Notes: generated from the letters alone by a model not told the origin. DNA of 44,648 nucleotides from Anaerobiospirillum sp. NML120449 (GCF_023051105.1 NZ_JALKIL010000040.1:1-44648), one strand, 5' to 3'. Positions 27,111 to 36,627 are shown, counted from the stretch's first letter. Program-made: numbers and translations.

Positions 27111-27320
27111 ATGAGCATTCAGGCTATTAATGATCTGTTTACCAGCCTTGACAAGAACGAAGAACTGACCAAGGAATTTGAGTCTATCCGTGCCGATGAC
27201 AAGTTCCGTGAGAACCTGGTTGCTCTGGGCAAGAAGCACGGCTTTGAGTTCACCCTCCAGGAGCTTGAGGACGTAGCTGCCTGTGCCCGCGCTATTCAGC
27301 AGGGTGAAAAGGCTGAGTAA
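27111..27320 (+). CDS. Nif11-like small protein (RiPP leader-type fold), orphan
   Basis: 69 residues with an excellent ribosome binding site (AAGGAG, 5 nt spacing). The sequence fits the Nif11/Nif11-like leader family: an N-terminal helix INDLFTSLDKNEELTKEF, then LVALGKKHGFEFTLQELEDVA, where G(F/Y).FT..EL is the family hallmark. In cyanobacteria and some proteobacteria such domains lead precursors of ribosomal peptides, but many stand alone. Here there is no double-Gly cleavage site, no core peptide (it ends in QQGEKAE) and no modification or export gene in the window. A free-standing regulatory or binding role is equally possible. Family call is from pattern memory. Confidence 0.7.
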   Translation: MSIQAINDLFTSLDKNEELTKEFESIRADDKFRENLVALGKKHGFEFTLQELEDVAACARAIQQGEKAE

Positions 27321-27364
27321 GCCAACTCTGAACACAGCTGTGTTTCTGGCATTGCATGCCTTAT

Positions 27365-27399
27365 CAGAAGCCATGATCGCAATACGGTCATGGCTTCTG
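27365..27399 (+). terminator. Hairpin after Nif11-like gene
   Basis: CAGAAGCCATGA (27365-27376) / TCATGGCTTCTG (27388-27399) is a perfect 12-bp stem with an 11-base loop, 45 bases after the stop. It is followed by TCGTTTCC, a weak T-tract. Confidence 0.65.
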
Positions 27400-27736
27400 T
27401 CGTTTCCGGCCGTTCATATGGCCATGACATGGCATGTGTCGCTACTGCCAGGGACAGAGAACCCGGTTCAGGCTCATGCTCAGGCTGTGACTGAGCTGTC
27501 TTGCGTGCCAGGTCTTGTCCAGGTGTGGTCTGGGGCCATCATTACCTGGAGCAGTGAGTGCCATGTTGGCGCAGAGCGGGTGCTGATGGTGTGGAGGCAC
27601 TGTTACGGGGCAACATGAGCGTGCCAGGCACACAGTGATGCGGGTCGATGAAAACGTTTTACCTGCCCTTTGTAAGCTGTTTGCCTTTGTGTCTTTCAAG
27701 TGGTGGCTTTCGTGCCTTAAGCAACGCCCCCAAAAG

Positions 27737-27778
27737 GGGCCCCATAATGTTTAGTGGGGCGCCTTTTTGTCTTTTTTT
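27737..27778 (+). terminator. Intrinsic terminator upstream of tpiA
   Basis: GCCCC (about 27738) pairs with GGGGC (about 27756) and is followed by a double T-run (TTTTTGTCTTTTTTT). The gene it ends is unclear: the nearest plus-strand gene is the Nif11-like one, 400 bases upstream with its own hairpin. Confidence 0.65.
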
Positions 27779-28026
27779 CAGCCCTCAAAAAGGTGTAAAA
27801 TGACCCCTGACCTGATCATTTGTATCATCAACAATCTTTCATGTGATGAAAGACTGAGCACAGATCATGTTCAGGCATACCCCTAACAAGCTGATCAGCC
27901 TCTGCAGGCCTTGATCCTTTTCTGTATCAGACAGCACGGGAATAACGGCCTTACCAGGAATATTGATCCTGCGGGCCGGCTTGTAGATGCCAGATTCGTT
28001 ATTTGCTTAACTATTGGAGATAAGAC

Positions 28027-28791
28027 ATGAGAACTCCTCTCGTAATGGGTAACTGGAAGCTCAACGGCACTAAGGATTCTGTAACTGCTTTAGTAAATGC
28101 CTTAAAGGAGCCAGCAAACAACGCTGCCGGTAAGGCTGAAGTAGCCGTTTGCGCCCCTGCCGTTTTCATCGGCATGGTTGAGAACCTTGCCCAGGGCTCC
28201 AAGCTTGCCTGGGGTTCAGAGGACTGCGATATTCACACCTCCGGCGCCTATACTGGTGAGAACTCCCCAGTGATGTTACGTGAGTTCGGCTGTACCTACG
28301 CCATCGTTGGTCACTCCGAGCGTCGTGAGTACCACAAGGAGTGCAGCAACTACGTTGCTCAGAAGTACCAGGCTGCTCAGCAGAACGGCTTAATTCCAGT
28401 ATTATGCGTTGGTGAGTCTGAGGCTGAGTTCGACGCCAGCAAAACCATGGACGTTGTTCGTGAGGAGTTAAAGGCAGTTATCGATCTGTGCGGCATCGAT
28501 TCCTTCAAGAATGCTGTTATCGCCTACGAGCCAATCTGGGCTATCGGCACCGGCAAGACTGCTACCCCTGAGATCGCTCAAAAGGTTCACGCTGACATTC
28601 GTGCTTACCTGGCTACCTTCTCTCAGGAAGTTGCTGACGGCGTACGTATCCTCTACGGTGGTTCCTGCAATGCCAAGACTGCCCCAGAGTTATTCGCTCA
28701 GAAGGACATCGACGGCGGCCTGGTTGGCGGCGCTTCCTTAAAGGCTGACGACTTCTCCGCTATCATCGCTGCTGCTGTTGCCAACGCCTAA
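28027..28791 (+). CDS. tpiA: Triosephosphate isomerase
   Basis: Interconverts dihydroxyacetone phosphate and glyceraldehyde 3-phosphate in glycolysis. 254 residues, typical length. Substrate-loop MGNWKLNG (Asn, Lys), catalytic His in VGHSERR, catalytic Glu in AYEPIWAIGTGK, and phosphate-binding YGGSCNAK and GLVGGASL. TTGGAG lies 8 nt before the start. Codon use is strongly biased: 8 of 16 Leu codons are TTA, unlike most neighbours, consistent with high expression and with the tRNA-Leu(UAA) copies at 15-17 kb. pfkA lies downstream but 720 bases away, so a joint transcript is uncertain. Confidence 0.97.
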   Translation: MRTPLVMGNWKLNGTKDSVTALVNALKEPANNAAGKAEVAVCAPAVFIGMVENLAQGSKLAWGSEDCDIHTSGAYTGENSPVMLREFGCTYAIVGHSERREYHKECSNYVAQKYQAAQQNGLIPVLCVGESEAEFDASKTMDVVREELKAVIDLCGIDSFKNAVIAYEPIWAIGTGKTATPEIAQKVHADIRAYLATFSQEVADGVRILYGGSCNAKTAPELFAQKDIDGGLVGGASLKADDFSAIIAAAVANA

Positions 28792-29512
28792 AAGCCAAGG
28801 CTTATCAGTAAGTGCTCCGGGCTTGAGTCCCGGTAATAAGTGCGGCATATCATCAGCTGCATTTCAGCTGCTACAGGCACATGCTGTCTGTGGCAGCATA
28901 ATCCTCAAATCCGTGTGTGCAGGGTATTGTGAGGACTTTCTAATCAGCTTGCGCCGGCTGCTGCTGACGCAGGAGAGTCTTATGGACAGATATGGTTAAG
29001 CTGTCCCAGGTTGAGTGTGACCTCCAGGCTGATGCTTCAGATTATTTTTTGGAACTAAAGAATAAGTTTCAACCACAGTTTTTACATTTGAGCTTTAGCA
29101 TAATATGCACAGGCTCTCATACTGTCCTGCCGGATCCATTCCGACAGCTGCTGTCATGCCAGAGGGCATAAGCTCCTGCCGTGGTCAGCACTCCTCCAGC
29201 AAGGTGTCAGCATCAGCTGGCAGCCAGGAGCGCAAGGCTTCAGGATGCTGCAGGAAATTTTGACAGATGTGGTCTTATTACTCCAGGACGCCCCGGCCAA
29301 TACAGGCGCTCCTGCCCGCCTCAAGCAAAAGTAAGTACCGGTCCAGGTTTTCAGTACAGATAAAGCTTTTCCCGTCTGGCCCCCAGCATGGGGATAACAC
29401 TGTGCCCGTCACCTCATAAGGTGACCTCCATAAGAAGACCAGGACCCTTGCCTGAGCTGAAAAAGGCGGATTATTTCAGGTTGGCTTTAGCTCCAGATCC
29501 AGGAAACAGAAA
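28792..29512. other. Spacer between tpiA and pfkA
   Basis: 720 bases with no supported gene. A small stem CCGGG/CCCGG follows tpiA at about 28817 without a T-run. The pfkA leader (29400-29512) has a short repeated TAAGGTGACC/CCATAAG pattern but no riboswitch I recognise. Confidence 0.4.
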
Positions 29513-30478
29513 ATGGCTATTAAAAAAGTTGGTATTTTAACCTCAGGTGGTGACGCCCCAGGCATGAACGCTGCCATCCGTGCTGTAGTTCGTACTGCTC
29601 TTGATTACGGTTACGAAGTTTGCGGTATTCAGGACGGCTATCTTGGTCTGCATGAGGGTAATATCATCCCATTAGACCGTAAGAGCGTTTCTGACATGCT
29701 TAACCGTGGCGGCACTTTCCTCGGTACTGCCAGGTTCCCACAGTTCAAGGAAGAGGCTATCCGTCGCGAGTGCGTTGAAGTAATGAAAGAGCACAACATC
29801 GATGCTCTGGTAGTTGTAGGCGGTGACGGTTCCTACATGGGTGCCAAGCTCCTTTCCGAGCTGGGCTTCCCTTGTATCGGCCTGCCAGGCACCATCGATA
29901 ACGATATCGCCGGTACCGATACCACCATCGGCTTCGATACTGCCTTAAACACTGCTGTTATCTGTATCGACCGTCTGCGTGACACCTGCTCCTCTCACAA
30001 GCGTATCTCCGTAGTTGAGGTTATGGGCCGTCACTGTGGTGACCTTGCTGTTAGCGCCGCTATTTCCTGTGGTGTGGAAGCTGTTCTGGTTCCTGAGAGA
30101 CCATGGGACAAGGAAACTGTTTACAAGTCCATCGACGACTCCATTGCCAAGGGTAAGCGTCACGCCATTCTGGTAGTATGTGAGAACCAGACTGACGTTC
30201 ACCAGATGGCTCAGGAAATCGAGCAGAGAACCGGTCTTGAGACCCGTGCTACCGTTATCGGCCACATTCAGCGTGGTGGCACTCCATCCGCTGCTGACCG
30301 TGTGCTGGCCTCCCGTATGGGTGCCTACGCTATTGAACTGCTGCGTCAGGGCCACTCTGGCCGCTGCATCGGCATTCAGCGCGGTGAGCTTGTACACCAC
30401 GACATTATCGACTGCATCGAGAACATGAAGCACAAGTTCCACGAAGATCAGTACGATCTGGCCTTCTCCTTAAGCTAA
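29513..30478 (+). CDS. pfkA: ATP-dependent 6-phosphofructokinase
   Basis: Phosphorylates fructose 6-phosphate in glycolysis. 321 residues, close to E. coli PfkA (320). ATP-site [14 protein letters not shown] and [11 protein letters not shown] (the Gly after GGDG motif typical of ATP-dependent enzymes), catalytic [17 protein letters not shown] and [11 protein letters not shown]. Some TTA Leu codons as in tpiA (about 4 of 22), fewer than there. A strong terminator follows directly. Confidence 0.97.
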   Translation: MAIKKVGILTSGGDAPGMNAAIRAVVRTALDYGYEVCGIQDGYLGLHEGNIIPLDRKSVSDMLNRGGTFLGTARFPQFKEEAIRRECVEVMKEHNIDALVVVGGDGSYMGAKLLSELGFPCIGLPGTIDNDIAGTDTTIGFDTALNTAVICIDRLRDTCSSHKRISVVEVMGRHCGDLAVSAAISCGVEAVLVPERPWDKETVYKSIDDSIAKGKRHAILVVCENQTDVHQMAQEIEQRTGLETRATVIGHIQRGGTPSAADRVLASRMGAYAIELLRQGHSGRCIGIQRGELVHHDIIDCIENMKHKFHEDQYDLAFSLS

Positions 30479-30530
30479 TCAGCTAAGGCAAAAGCCCGGC
30501 TGGTACGGCGCCCGCGCCCGCACCGACCAC

Positions 30531-30569
30531 AAGGCCCTCTGTCAGACATGACAGGGGGCTTTGTCATTT
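30531..30569 (+). terminator. pfkA terminator
   Basis: AAGGCCCTCTGTCA / TGACAGGGGGCTTT stem-loop followed by GTCATTTTTGC, about 55 bases after the pfkA stop. Confidence 0.85.
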
Positions 30570-30636
30570 TTGCAGACCGGGAACCGGTTCTTGCCCGGCA
30601 TACTAAAAACAGCCATCTCAAGCCCCCATGAATGCA

Positions 30637-30670
30637 CAAAGCCCTCTGTCCTTGCCGACAGAGGGCCTTG
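30637..30670. terminator. Second GCCCTCTGTC hairpin between pfkA and cutC
   Basis: AAAGCCCTCTGTC / GACAGAGGGCCTT stem resembling the pfkA terminator stem 100 bases away. On the minus strand it lies about 220 bases past cutC. T-tracts are weak on both strands. Confidence 0.5.
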
Positions 30671-30891
30671 TAATGTAGTGAGCGCCTGGTTCGGCACTGT
30701 CACAACTGAGCGTGGGGACCTGCTCCTGTGGCCTTGCTGCAGCTGCTTTGGCGGCAGCAGCGGCGCTCCTGCCGGTAACAGTATGCGCTGTTCCGGGATG
30801 CCGCAGCGGAGCTCCTGCCAGTCACAGTGCTGCGCTGTTCCGCGCTGCCATGCGTTTGTGCCTGGCAGCAGGGCAGGCGCGCCTGGCCTGA

Positions 30892-31707
30892 CTACTTATT
30901 GAGCTCAGGGGCGCTGTTTAACAGGGCGCTGATGGTCTCCAGGGCAATTTCCTTGCTGGTGTACTGAATAGCATACTCATCAGAGCCTGGCAGGCCCATA
31001 AAGACATCAGGGTTCTTATAGCTCATCATTGATGGATAGGTGTCCCTGGCAGAAAAGTGGAATTCCTTAATGCCTGAAATACGGGCAATCTCAACAATAT
31101 TGGAAGGCTTGACACCGGCACCGGCCAGAATATGGATACGGCCGTCAGCCTTATCATGCAGCTCTTTGATATTCATTGCACCTTCAAGAGCATTGGCCTT
31201 GCCACCTGAAGTCAGAATACGGGTCACACCAAGCTTAATAAGCTGCTCCATGGTTTCGATACGGTCAGCGCACAGATCAAAGGCACGGTGGAAAGTTAAC
31301 TCCATGCCATGAGCAGCATCTAGCATGAGCTCCATGGCATCAACATCCAGCTTACCATCATGGGTAAGACAGCCCACTACTACTGCATTGGCATTGAACT
31401 TACGGGCCATCATAATGTCATGGCGCATGATTTCCAGCTCTTCGCTGGTGTAAATAAAATCACCGGCTCTTGGTCTGATCAGGACGTTGAGTTTTGTATC
31501 AACCTCTGCACAGTGCTCACCTGCCACACGCATCATACCGTATGAAGGGGTAAGGCCACCTTCACTCAGAGCTGAACACAGCTCAATTCTGTGGGCGCCG
31601 ATTTCAGAGGCGACTTTCACGCCCTCAGTTGAGGTAACACACAGTTCAAAGGTATATCCGAGATCATTGGCGGCAGAGGTCACCAGATTCTTGCTGTTAT
31701 TTTCCAT
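30892..31707 (-). CDS. cutC: CutC family protein (copper homeostasis)
   Basis: 271 residues, TIM-barrel family named for copper homeostasis in E. coli, where its direct biochemical role remains debated. Conserved segments: FELCVTSTEGVKVASEIGAHRIELCSALSEGGLTPS, LIRPRAGDFIYTSEE, VVGCLTHDGKLD, ELTFHRAFDLC, LTSGGKANALEG and ILAGAGVKPSNI, all typical. About 20 residues precede the usual start. GGAG lies a few bases before the start. No metal regulator or transporter gene is adjacent. Confidence 0.93.
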   Translation of the reverse strand: MENNSKNLVTSAANDLGYTFELCVTSTEGVKVASEIGAHRIELCSALSEGGLTPSYGMMRVAGEHCAEVDTKLNVLIRPRAGDFIYTSEELEIMRHDIMMARKFNANAVVVGCLTHDGKLDVDAMELMLDAAHGMELTFHRAFDLCADRIETMEQLIKLGVTRILTSGGKANALEGAMNIKELHDKADGRIHILAGAGVKPSNIVEIARISGIKEFHFSARDTYPSMMSYKNPDVFMGLPGSDEYAIQYTSKEIALETISALLNSAPELNK

Positions 31708-32804
31708 GGGGCTCCGGGAGGTATGTTAATTAATCCTGATACCGGCTGTGAGCCTGAGCATCATAATAAAGCTTACAGTATCTCAATAAGAACTGAGAAA
31801 AACAGAAAGCAAAAGCACCAGCGCTCCTGTCAGTCAGGCACAGATATCACCTTGACAGAGCAGCTGTTCCCGGCCGTGACCATGCCTCAGGCAGTCATAA
31901 CTGAAAACCTGAATGCCACTGTCCTCATATGCTCTGACGATATGGGCACCTGTCCCACAGACGCAACGCCCTGCAGGCATGCCGTGGCACTAAGGCTCCG
32001 GCCATATATACCTGCAGGTCATGCCCGCTGCATCATATGCATACATCATGTGCAAGCATACAGCTAAGTGCGCTCTGCACCCTGCGGGTCCCTGGCACAG
32101 TAAAGCTGTGCCATAAGCTCTGTACCATGTACACGGTAGCCGTACCTTGTACCCTGTACCCTGTACCCTGTACCCTGGCCATGAGGCTCTTTTGACTGTA
32201 CGGGATGAGCACCTGTTGCTGGCATAAGACCAGCTGATGATGTTATGGGCAGGGAGCATAAGCCCTGGGCACAATTTGTCCGCATACTGGACAAACAGAT
32301 TGCGCCCTGGCAGCACCTGGCGCATCCGGGCAAAATGTCAGACGAAAATGAAGTTCAGCAGCCACTAAACCGAAGATTCTGTATTACTCAACAGATTGCT
32401 GCGGCGCATATTATCCCACGATATGCCTTTTCTGTCAGATTATGTTGGACAAAGCACCAGAGCTGCACATTACTAAACCTCAAAGACTCATCACGCAGCA
32501 GACAGATCATCCTTATCTCAGTACATATTCGATCTGACAATGCCTTTGTACAGGCCTGTTGAGCTGCCATTATCCTCTGTGCCTGCATTACCCCATTATG
32601 GTACAACCAGGTTTAGTAACCTGGCCCCTGCAGGTGCCAAAAACAAGGCGGCTTAACCAGGCCCTTGCATCTGCCCTGAACCATGTCCAAGCCGACAGCC
32701 TGGCACCATGCTGCCCGACCAGTGTCCAGCAGCATGAGTGAAACAGAAGATGGCCGGCCACCGGCACGGCTGCAGGCATGCCAGGCAGGCCCGGCTGCCG
32801 GCCA
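31708..32804. other. Spacer between cutC and the hydroxyacid dehydrogenase gene
   Basis: 1.1 kb with no supported gene. Holds a perfect 7-bp microsatellite (CTGTACC type, about four copies, 32146-32178). Confidence 0.5.
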
Positions 32805-32834
32805 TGAAAAAGGGCCAGGATTGCTCCTGGCCCC
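32805..32834 (-). terminator. Terminator of hydroxyacid dehydrogenase gene
   Basis: GGGCCAGGA (32812-32820) / TCCTGGCCC (32825-32833) stem. On the minus-strand transcript it is followed by UUUUU (32807-32811), about 50 bases past the stop codon. Confidence 0.85.
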
Positions 32835-32885
32835 TGCTGACCTTTGAGGTCAGCTGTGTTGTTTTGTCTCCGGGCTTATGAACCT

Positions 32886-33842
32886 TTAGACGATACGGCG
32901 TAAGGACTCACCCTTATGGAAGGCCTCGAGGTTCTCGCCAAACTGCTTGACCAGAGCCTGCAGACAGTCGTGAGACATCCATGCCTGATGAGGAGTGAGC
33001 AGGAAGTTGTCGTTGTTCTGTAACTTCACATATGGGTGATCGGCAGTTAAAGGCTCAACAGAAGCTACGTCAGCACCGGCACCGGCAATGGCACCACTGA
33101 CAATGGCCTCAACCAGGTCATTTTCGTTGACCACACCGCCACGGGCATTGTTAATGATGAAGACGGACTTCTTCATTGTGGCGATTTCTTTGCTGGTAAT
33201 GAGGTTGGTGGTGTCAGGAGTCAGAGGGCAGTTAACACTGATAAAGTCAGCCTGAGCAATGGCATCTTCAAACCTGGTGTAACCGTCACGTACGGACTGG
33301 GCACCACGGCGCTCGGCCTTGAGAACCTTCATGTTAAAGGCACTGGCAATAGCACCTACACGGGAGCCGATGGAGCCTGAACCGATTACGGTCAGGGTAC
33401 GGCCGGCAAGGTCAACTACCGGATATGGCAGCTGGCAGAAGCAGTTGGCATTAACCCACAGGCCATTCTCCATTTCCTTGCGGGTCTTAATCATGGAGCG
33501 GCTTAACATCAGCATCATGGTGATGGCGTGCTCAGCTACAGAGTCAGTTGAGTAGCCCTGAATGTTAGCCACACCAATGCCGTGCTCCTTGCAGTAATCG
33601 ATATCGATATTGTTAAAGCCGGTAGCCAGCTCGGCAATGAACTTTACCTTTGGGCACTGGGAGAGCACTTCAGCGGTTAAACGGCTCTTATTGGTCACGA
33701 TAATGGTAGCATCCTTAACGCGATCAACCAGCTCATCAGGGGTAGTGGTCTCATAGCTTACCCACTCATGCTCAAAAGATGGACGTGGTAATGGATAGGC
33801 CTTAGGGATGGAAATGGCATCGGTGACAACAATCTTTTCCAT
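32886..33842 (-). CDS. D-isomer-specific 2-hydroxyacid dehydrogenase (glycerate dehydrogenase-like)
   Basis: NAD(P)-dependent reduction of a 2-keto acid. 318 residues with the full fold: NKSRLTAEVL, ATGFNNID, the dinucleotide-binding VIGSGSIGSRVG, catalytic Arg in NNARGGVVNE, Glu in ASVEPL and His in LTPHQAWMS. HQAW is common in hydroxypyruvate/glycerate dehydrogenases, so hydroxypyruvate reductase is the best guess, but lactate-type activity is not excluded. The paralogue serA is in the same window. Single gene with its own terminator. Confidence 0.9.
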   Translation of the reverse strand: MEKIVVTDAISIPKAYPLPRPSFEHEWVSYETTTPDELVDRVKDATIIVTNKSRLTAEVLSQCPKVKFIAELATGFNNIDIDYCKEHGIGVANIQGYSTDSVAEHAITMMLMLSRSMIKTRKEMENGLWVNANCFCQLPYPVVDLAGRTLTVIGSGSIGSRVGAIASAFNMKVLKAERRGAQSVRDGYTRFEDAIAQADFISVNCPLTPDTTNLITSKEIATMKKSVFIINNARGGVVNENDLVEAIVSGAIAGAGADVASVEPLTADHPYVKLQNNDNFLLTPHQAWMSHDCLQALVKQFGENLEAFHKGESLRRIV

Positions 33843-35264
33843 GAATAACTAACTCCGCAGTTAAAAATCAAACTCGTTCAAGCTAAACCGCCCTGCCAGC
33901 ACAGCCCCTGTCAGCCGCCCCAACAGGTCAGCAGCTCCAACATGGCAGCATACTCAGGCTCTGTCTGTACCCATGACATCTGTAATGGCAATGCAAAGGG
34001 ACATTCCAGCACCACAGCGACACTGAGGCCAGGCATTCATCAGCTTTTGGCGCCTAAGTCTAATACAAAAACTACAGTTAATCTGTGCTCTACAGCCCAA
34101 TGCAGTCTTATGAATAAAATACTCAAACAGCTCCAACTGCCCAGCCCCATGCAGCATTGTGGCCTGCAACGCCCTCCCGACACGGCAGCCTGACTCCTCA
34201 GCACTGCAGCAGGCTCCTAAGTACTCCCTTTCTTGCCCGACCTCAGGAGCGGCAGCCGGCTCCTCATACGCCCCCTATTGCCCGAAGCCCTGACAGAACG
34301 TCATAAGTCGCTATGACTCATGTCGCCGCGCGGCGCGCAAGACAGCGCACTGCGGCTCATAGAACAAGGCAGAGCCATACTGGCCATACGCCCTGTCAGA
34401 GCCGCAAAAGGCCAACTCTGCCCTAAGCCTCAGCAGCTTACACAGTCTCTGCTACTGTCATATGCTCTGCTGCTGTCACAGTACCAGTCTCTGCCACTGC
34501 CGCAGCCTCAGCCACAGTCATATCCCTGTCTACCGCTGCCAATTAAAACTACACCGGAAGACATGAGCCCTGAGCACTGCTCCATGGTGACGGGATGTCA
34601 GTAAGAACAGATAGTTGACCATATGCCATGAGAGACCAGCATACACCTGAGCGGGAAATATCTTGTCCTTGTTAATTTGCCCCCGCGATTCCCAGTAATT
34701 GTTCCGGCGGGAACAGTCCAGCCTGAAACAAGGGTGATAACTGTTCCCAGAGGGCTGTTACGCAGTGAACCAACCGCCCCAAAAATCAGATAAATAACGC
34801 ATTTCCTGTTGGGGATTAATTTTTGACCTGGCGTGGAACAATTTTATTTTTTGCAATTTTGTATACACGTGGAACCGCGTGGAACATTTTTTAACATTTA
34901 CTGCCGCATGAATTTAACAAGGGCAAAATAACAGACTTACGGTACAGAGCATTGCAGGCTGGTAAACACGGTATACAGGCCAGTCATCATACTTACACCA
35001 GGTCTCATGGACTGAGGCCCGCCCCACACTTTACCGGCAGAGCCTGGTGCTGCATAAAAATGGCAGGCACCCGACGCTAAAGATATTAGCCAGTCAGACA
35101 GCAAACTTACCGGATTTACCATAACATTTAATTTTTGCTGTCACCTTCAGGCAGATCCGGGTTGAACATACATACCTGAGATCGTCTATGCGACACAGTT
35201 TGGGGATAAAGACCTAAATTAAAGGAACCTGTTTTTGACAGACAGTTACTGGATTAAGAACAGC
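33843..35264. other. Spacer with A/T-rich right half and CGTGGAAC repeats
   Basis: No gene supported. From about 34660 the sequence becomes much more A/T rich than its surroundings. CGTGGAAC occurs three times at 34832-34839, 34868-34875 and 34878-34885, the last two 10 bp apart. A GTTCC/GGAAC palindrome lies at about 34699-34712. Left half has CTGCCACTG/CAGCCTCAG-like low complexity. Confidence 0.45.
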
Positions 35265-35421
35265 ATATATACGCTAATTTTGAAATTTTTTGTCCCACCC
35301 CAGATCTATTTTTCTAAAATAATAGAATAAATTTAATCTATAAATCTAAATATGTAATAGCTTCATGTGATGGGATCAACAACCTTAATTGGAGCAGTTA
35401 AAGAAAACTTTTCATAATACG

Positions 35422-35580
35422 TTATCTCTCAGTTTTGCATGGCCTCACTAATACGACATTGCCTATGGCAACATTATGTCGCTTGCCATCCTTGCGGTAT
35501 CTATGAATCACTCGTCCATATGCAGTGATGTATGCCCAGTCTGGGGGAGGCATATCCGTGATAATTTTTAAAATAGCCAT
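35422..35580 (-). pseudogene. Short ORF resembling a transposase N-terminus (truncated)
   Basis: 52 residues with GAGG 9 nt before the ATG. The core, PPDWAYITAYGRVIHRYR followed by KDGKRHNVAIGNVV, has the basic, aromatic pattern of the N-terminal region of several IS transposases, but I cannot name the family. The ORF ends abruptly after VLVRPCKTER, well short of a working transposase. Its place between perfect inverted repeats supports a transposase remnant. The alternative is an intact small DNA-binding protein of the element. Confidence 0.5.
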
Positions 35581-35601
35581 CAAAAAAAACCTCAAATCAG
35601 C

Positions 35602-35637
35602 GGGATAACGCTATCCCAATAATTGTACAATTATTGG
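35602..35637. promoter_or_regulatory. Two adjacent palindromes upstream of the element's ORF
   Basis: A GGGATA-ACGC-TATCCC inverted repeat (35602-35617) directly adjoins a perfect 22-bp palindrome (35616-35637, centre TTGTACAA). Both lie just upstream of the minus-strand ORF, where an operator or transposase site would be expected. Confidence 0.5.
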
Positions 35638-35774
35638 TTATTTTTCTAACTGTTATTTTACAAATATTCACTGAAAACCTGATTTTTAAGGATTTACGAA
35701 TAACTTATCTTAGGATAATATTTTTTATTGCCAGTATCCTTTGGGACAAAAAATTTCAAAATTAGCGTATATAT

Positions 35775-36177
35775 CAGACAAGGATCATTACCTGTCTGCA
35801 TACCATAGATCAGCCTGTACAGCCCACTACATCCCCGTGCCCTGCCTTATGCCGCACTTCGCTCATTATCAGCTCCTCCAGAAACACAAAACCCCACGGG
35901 AATTTCTTCCTGTGGGGTGTGGCATTCCTGCCCAGGGCATGAGCTGGCGCTGACATTGACACCGGCACCGTACTGGTGCTGACACTTCCACCGGTTCTGG
36001 TGCTGACAATTGCACTGGTGCTGGTACTGGTGCTGACGCTGGCTACGGAGCTTGAGCCTGGTCATGACCTGCTTCGGACCTTATGATTGAACATGTTTAT
36101 TATGCTCAGAGCGTCTCTGAAGAGCATGACCATCATGGGTATTGAGGACATCATGGACCTGCTGTGCAGGCTCCATA
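35775..36177. other. Spacer with CTGGTGCTGAC-type repeats
   Basis: No gene supported. Degenerate direct repeats of CTGGTGCTGACA type fill about 35940-36050. They create a minus-strand frame rich in Gln/His that I do not consider a gene. Confidence 0.5.
35885..35919 (-). terminator. Terminator-like hairpin downstream of the LprI-like gene
   Basis: ACCCCAC (35891-35897) pairs with GTGGGGT (35912-35918), with further pairing inward. On the minus strand the stem is followed by UUUUGUGUUUC. It lies about 260 bases past the minus-strand gene. Confidence 0.65.
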
Positions 36178-36627
36178 TTAATCTTCCTCAGCGTTCTTGC
36201 GGGCCTCTGCAGCCTCTTCGAGATTTTCAATTGCTCCCTGCATGAGCTCAGTATGGAAAGAGGTAATGGTGCTGAGCTGCTCCATGGCGCTGATACGGCT
36301 TTCATTGCCCTCAGCATTGCTCATATATCCCAGTACCACTGCCATCTTATCGTAATAGTCGATATAGGCATTATGCGCTTTTTCGGCAGCTGCCATGCAC
36401 TCTCTGGCATTTTCAGTTTCAGAGCAGCTCTTCTTTAGAGCCTCACAGGTGTCCTCAGCCTGCTTGCCAAGGTAAATCTCAGCTTCCTGAACACAGGCCA
36501 GACGGTCATTAAAGGTCTTTGCTCTGTCCATACATCGGTCGTAGTCAGGGGACATGTCAGCAGCGTATGAAACACCAATGAACAGTACTGCTGATACAGC
36601 GGCCAAAGCGCATAAAGTCTTTCTCAT
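36178..36627 (-). CDS. Exported Cys-containing protein, possibly LprI/DUF1311-like
   Basis: 149 residues from ATG 36627, which has AAAAGG 7 nt upstream; an upstream ATG at 36693 is not preferred because it would bury the signal peptide. Signal peptide of 22 residues ends VSYA. The mature part has five cysteines and Y..CMDRAKTFNDRLACVQEAE, which resembles the lysozyme-inhibitor LprI N-terminal family (Cys-x-A...C...E pattern). The rest is helical, with charged heptad-like segments, and ends in an acidic/Lys tail. Function as a lysozyme inhibitor is a guess from this weak similarity. Location is likely periplasmic. Confidence 0.65.
   Translation of the reverse strand: MRKTLCALAAVSAVLFIGVSYAADMSPDYDRCMDRAKTFNDRLACVQEAEIYLGKQAEDTCEALKKSCSETENARECMAAAEKAHNAYIDYYDKMAVVLGYMSNAEGNESRISAMEQLSTITSFHTELMQGAIENLEEAAEARKNAEED

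Larger units (their letters stand above)
35265..35774. mobile_element. 510-bp element with perfect 33-bp terminal inverted repeats
   Basis: 35265-35297 is the exact reverse complement of 35742-35774. The outermost six bases of each end are ATATAT, itself a palindrome, so they may instead be a target-site duplication, leaving 27-bp inverted repeats starting ACGCTAATTTTGAAA. Inside lies a 52-codon minus-strand ORF resembling the start of a transposase. The interior is much more A/T rich than the flanks. This fits an internally deleted insertion sequence or MITE-like element. Confidence 0.85.

Noticed and set aside
35847..36065. 72-codon minus-strand ORF with QHQ repeats
   Set aside because: Produced by degenerate CTGGTGCTGAC repeats and overlaps a terminator hairpin.
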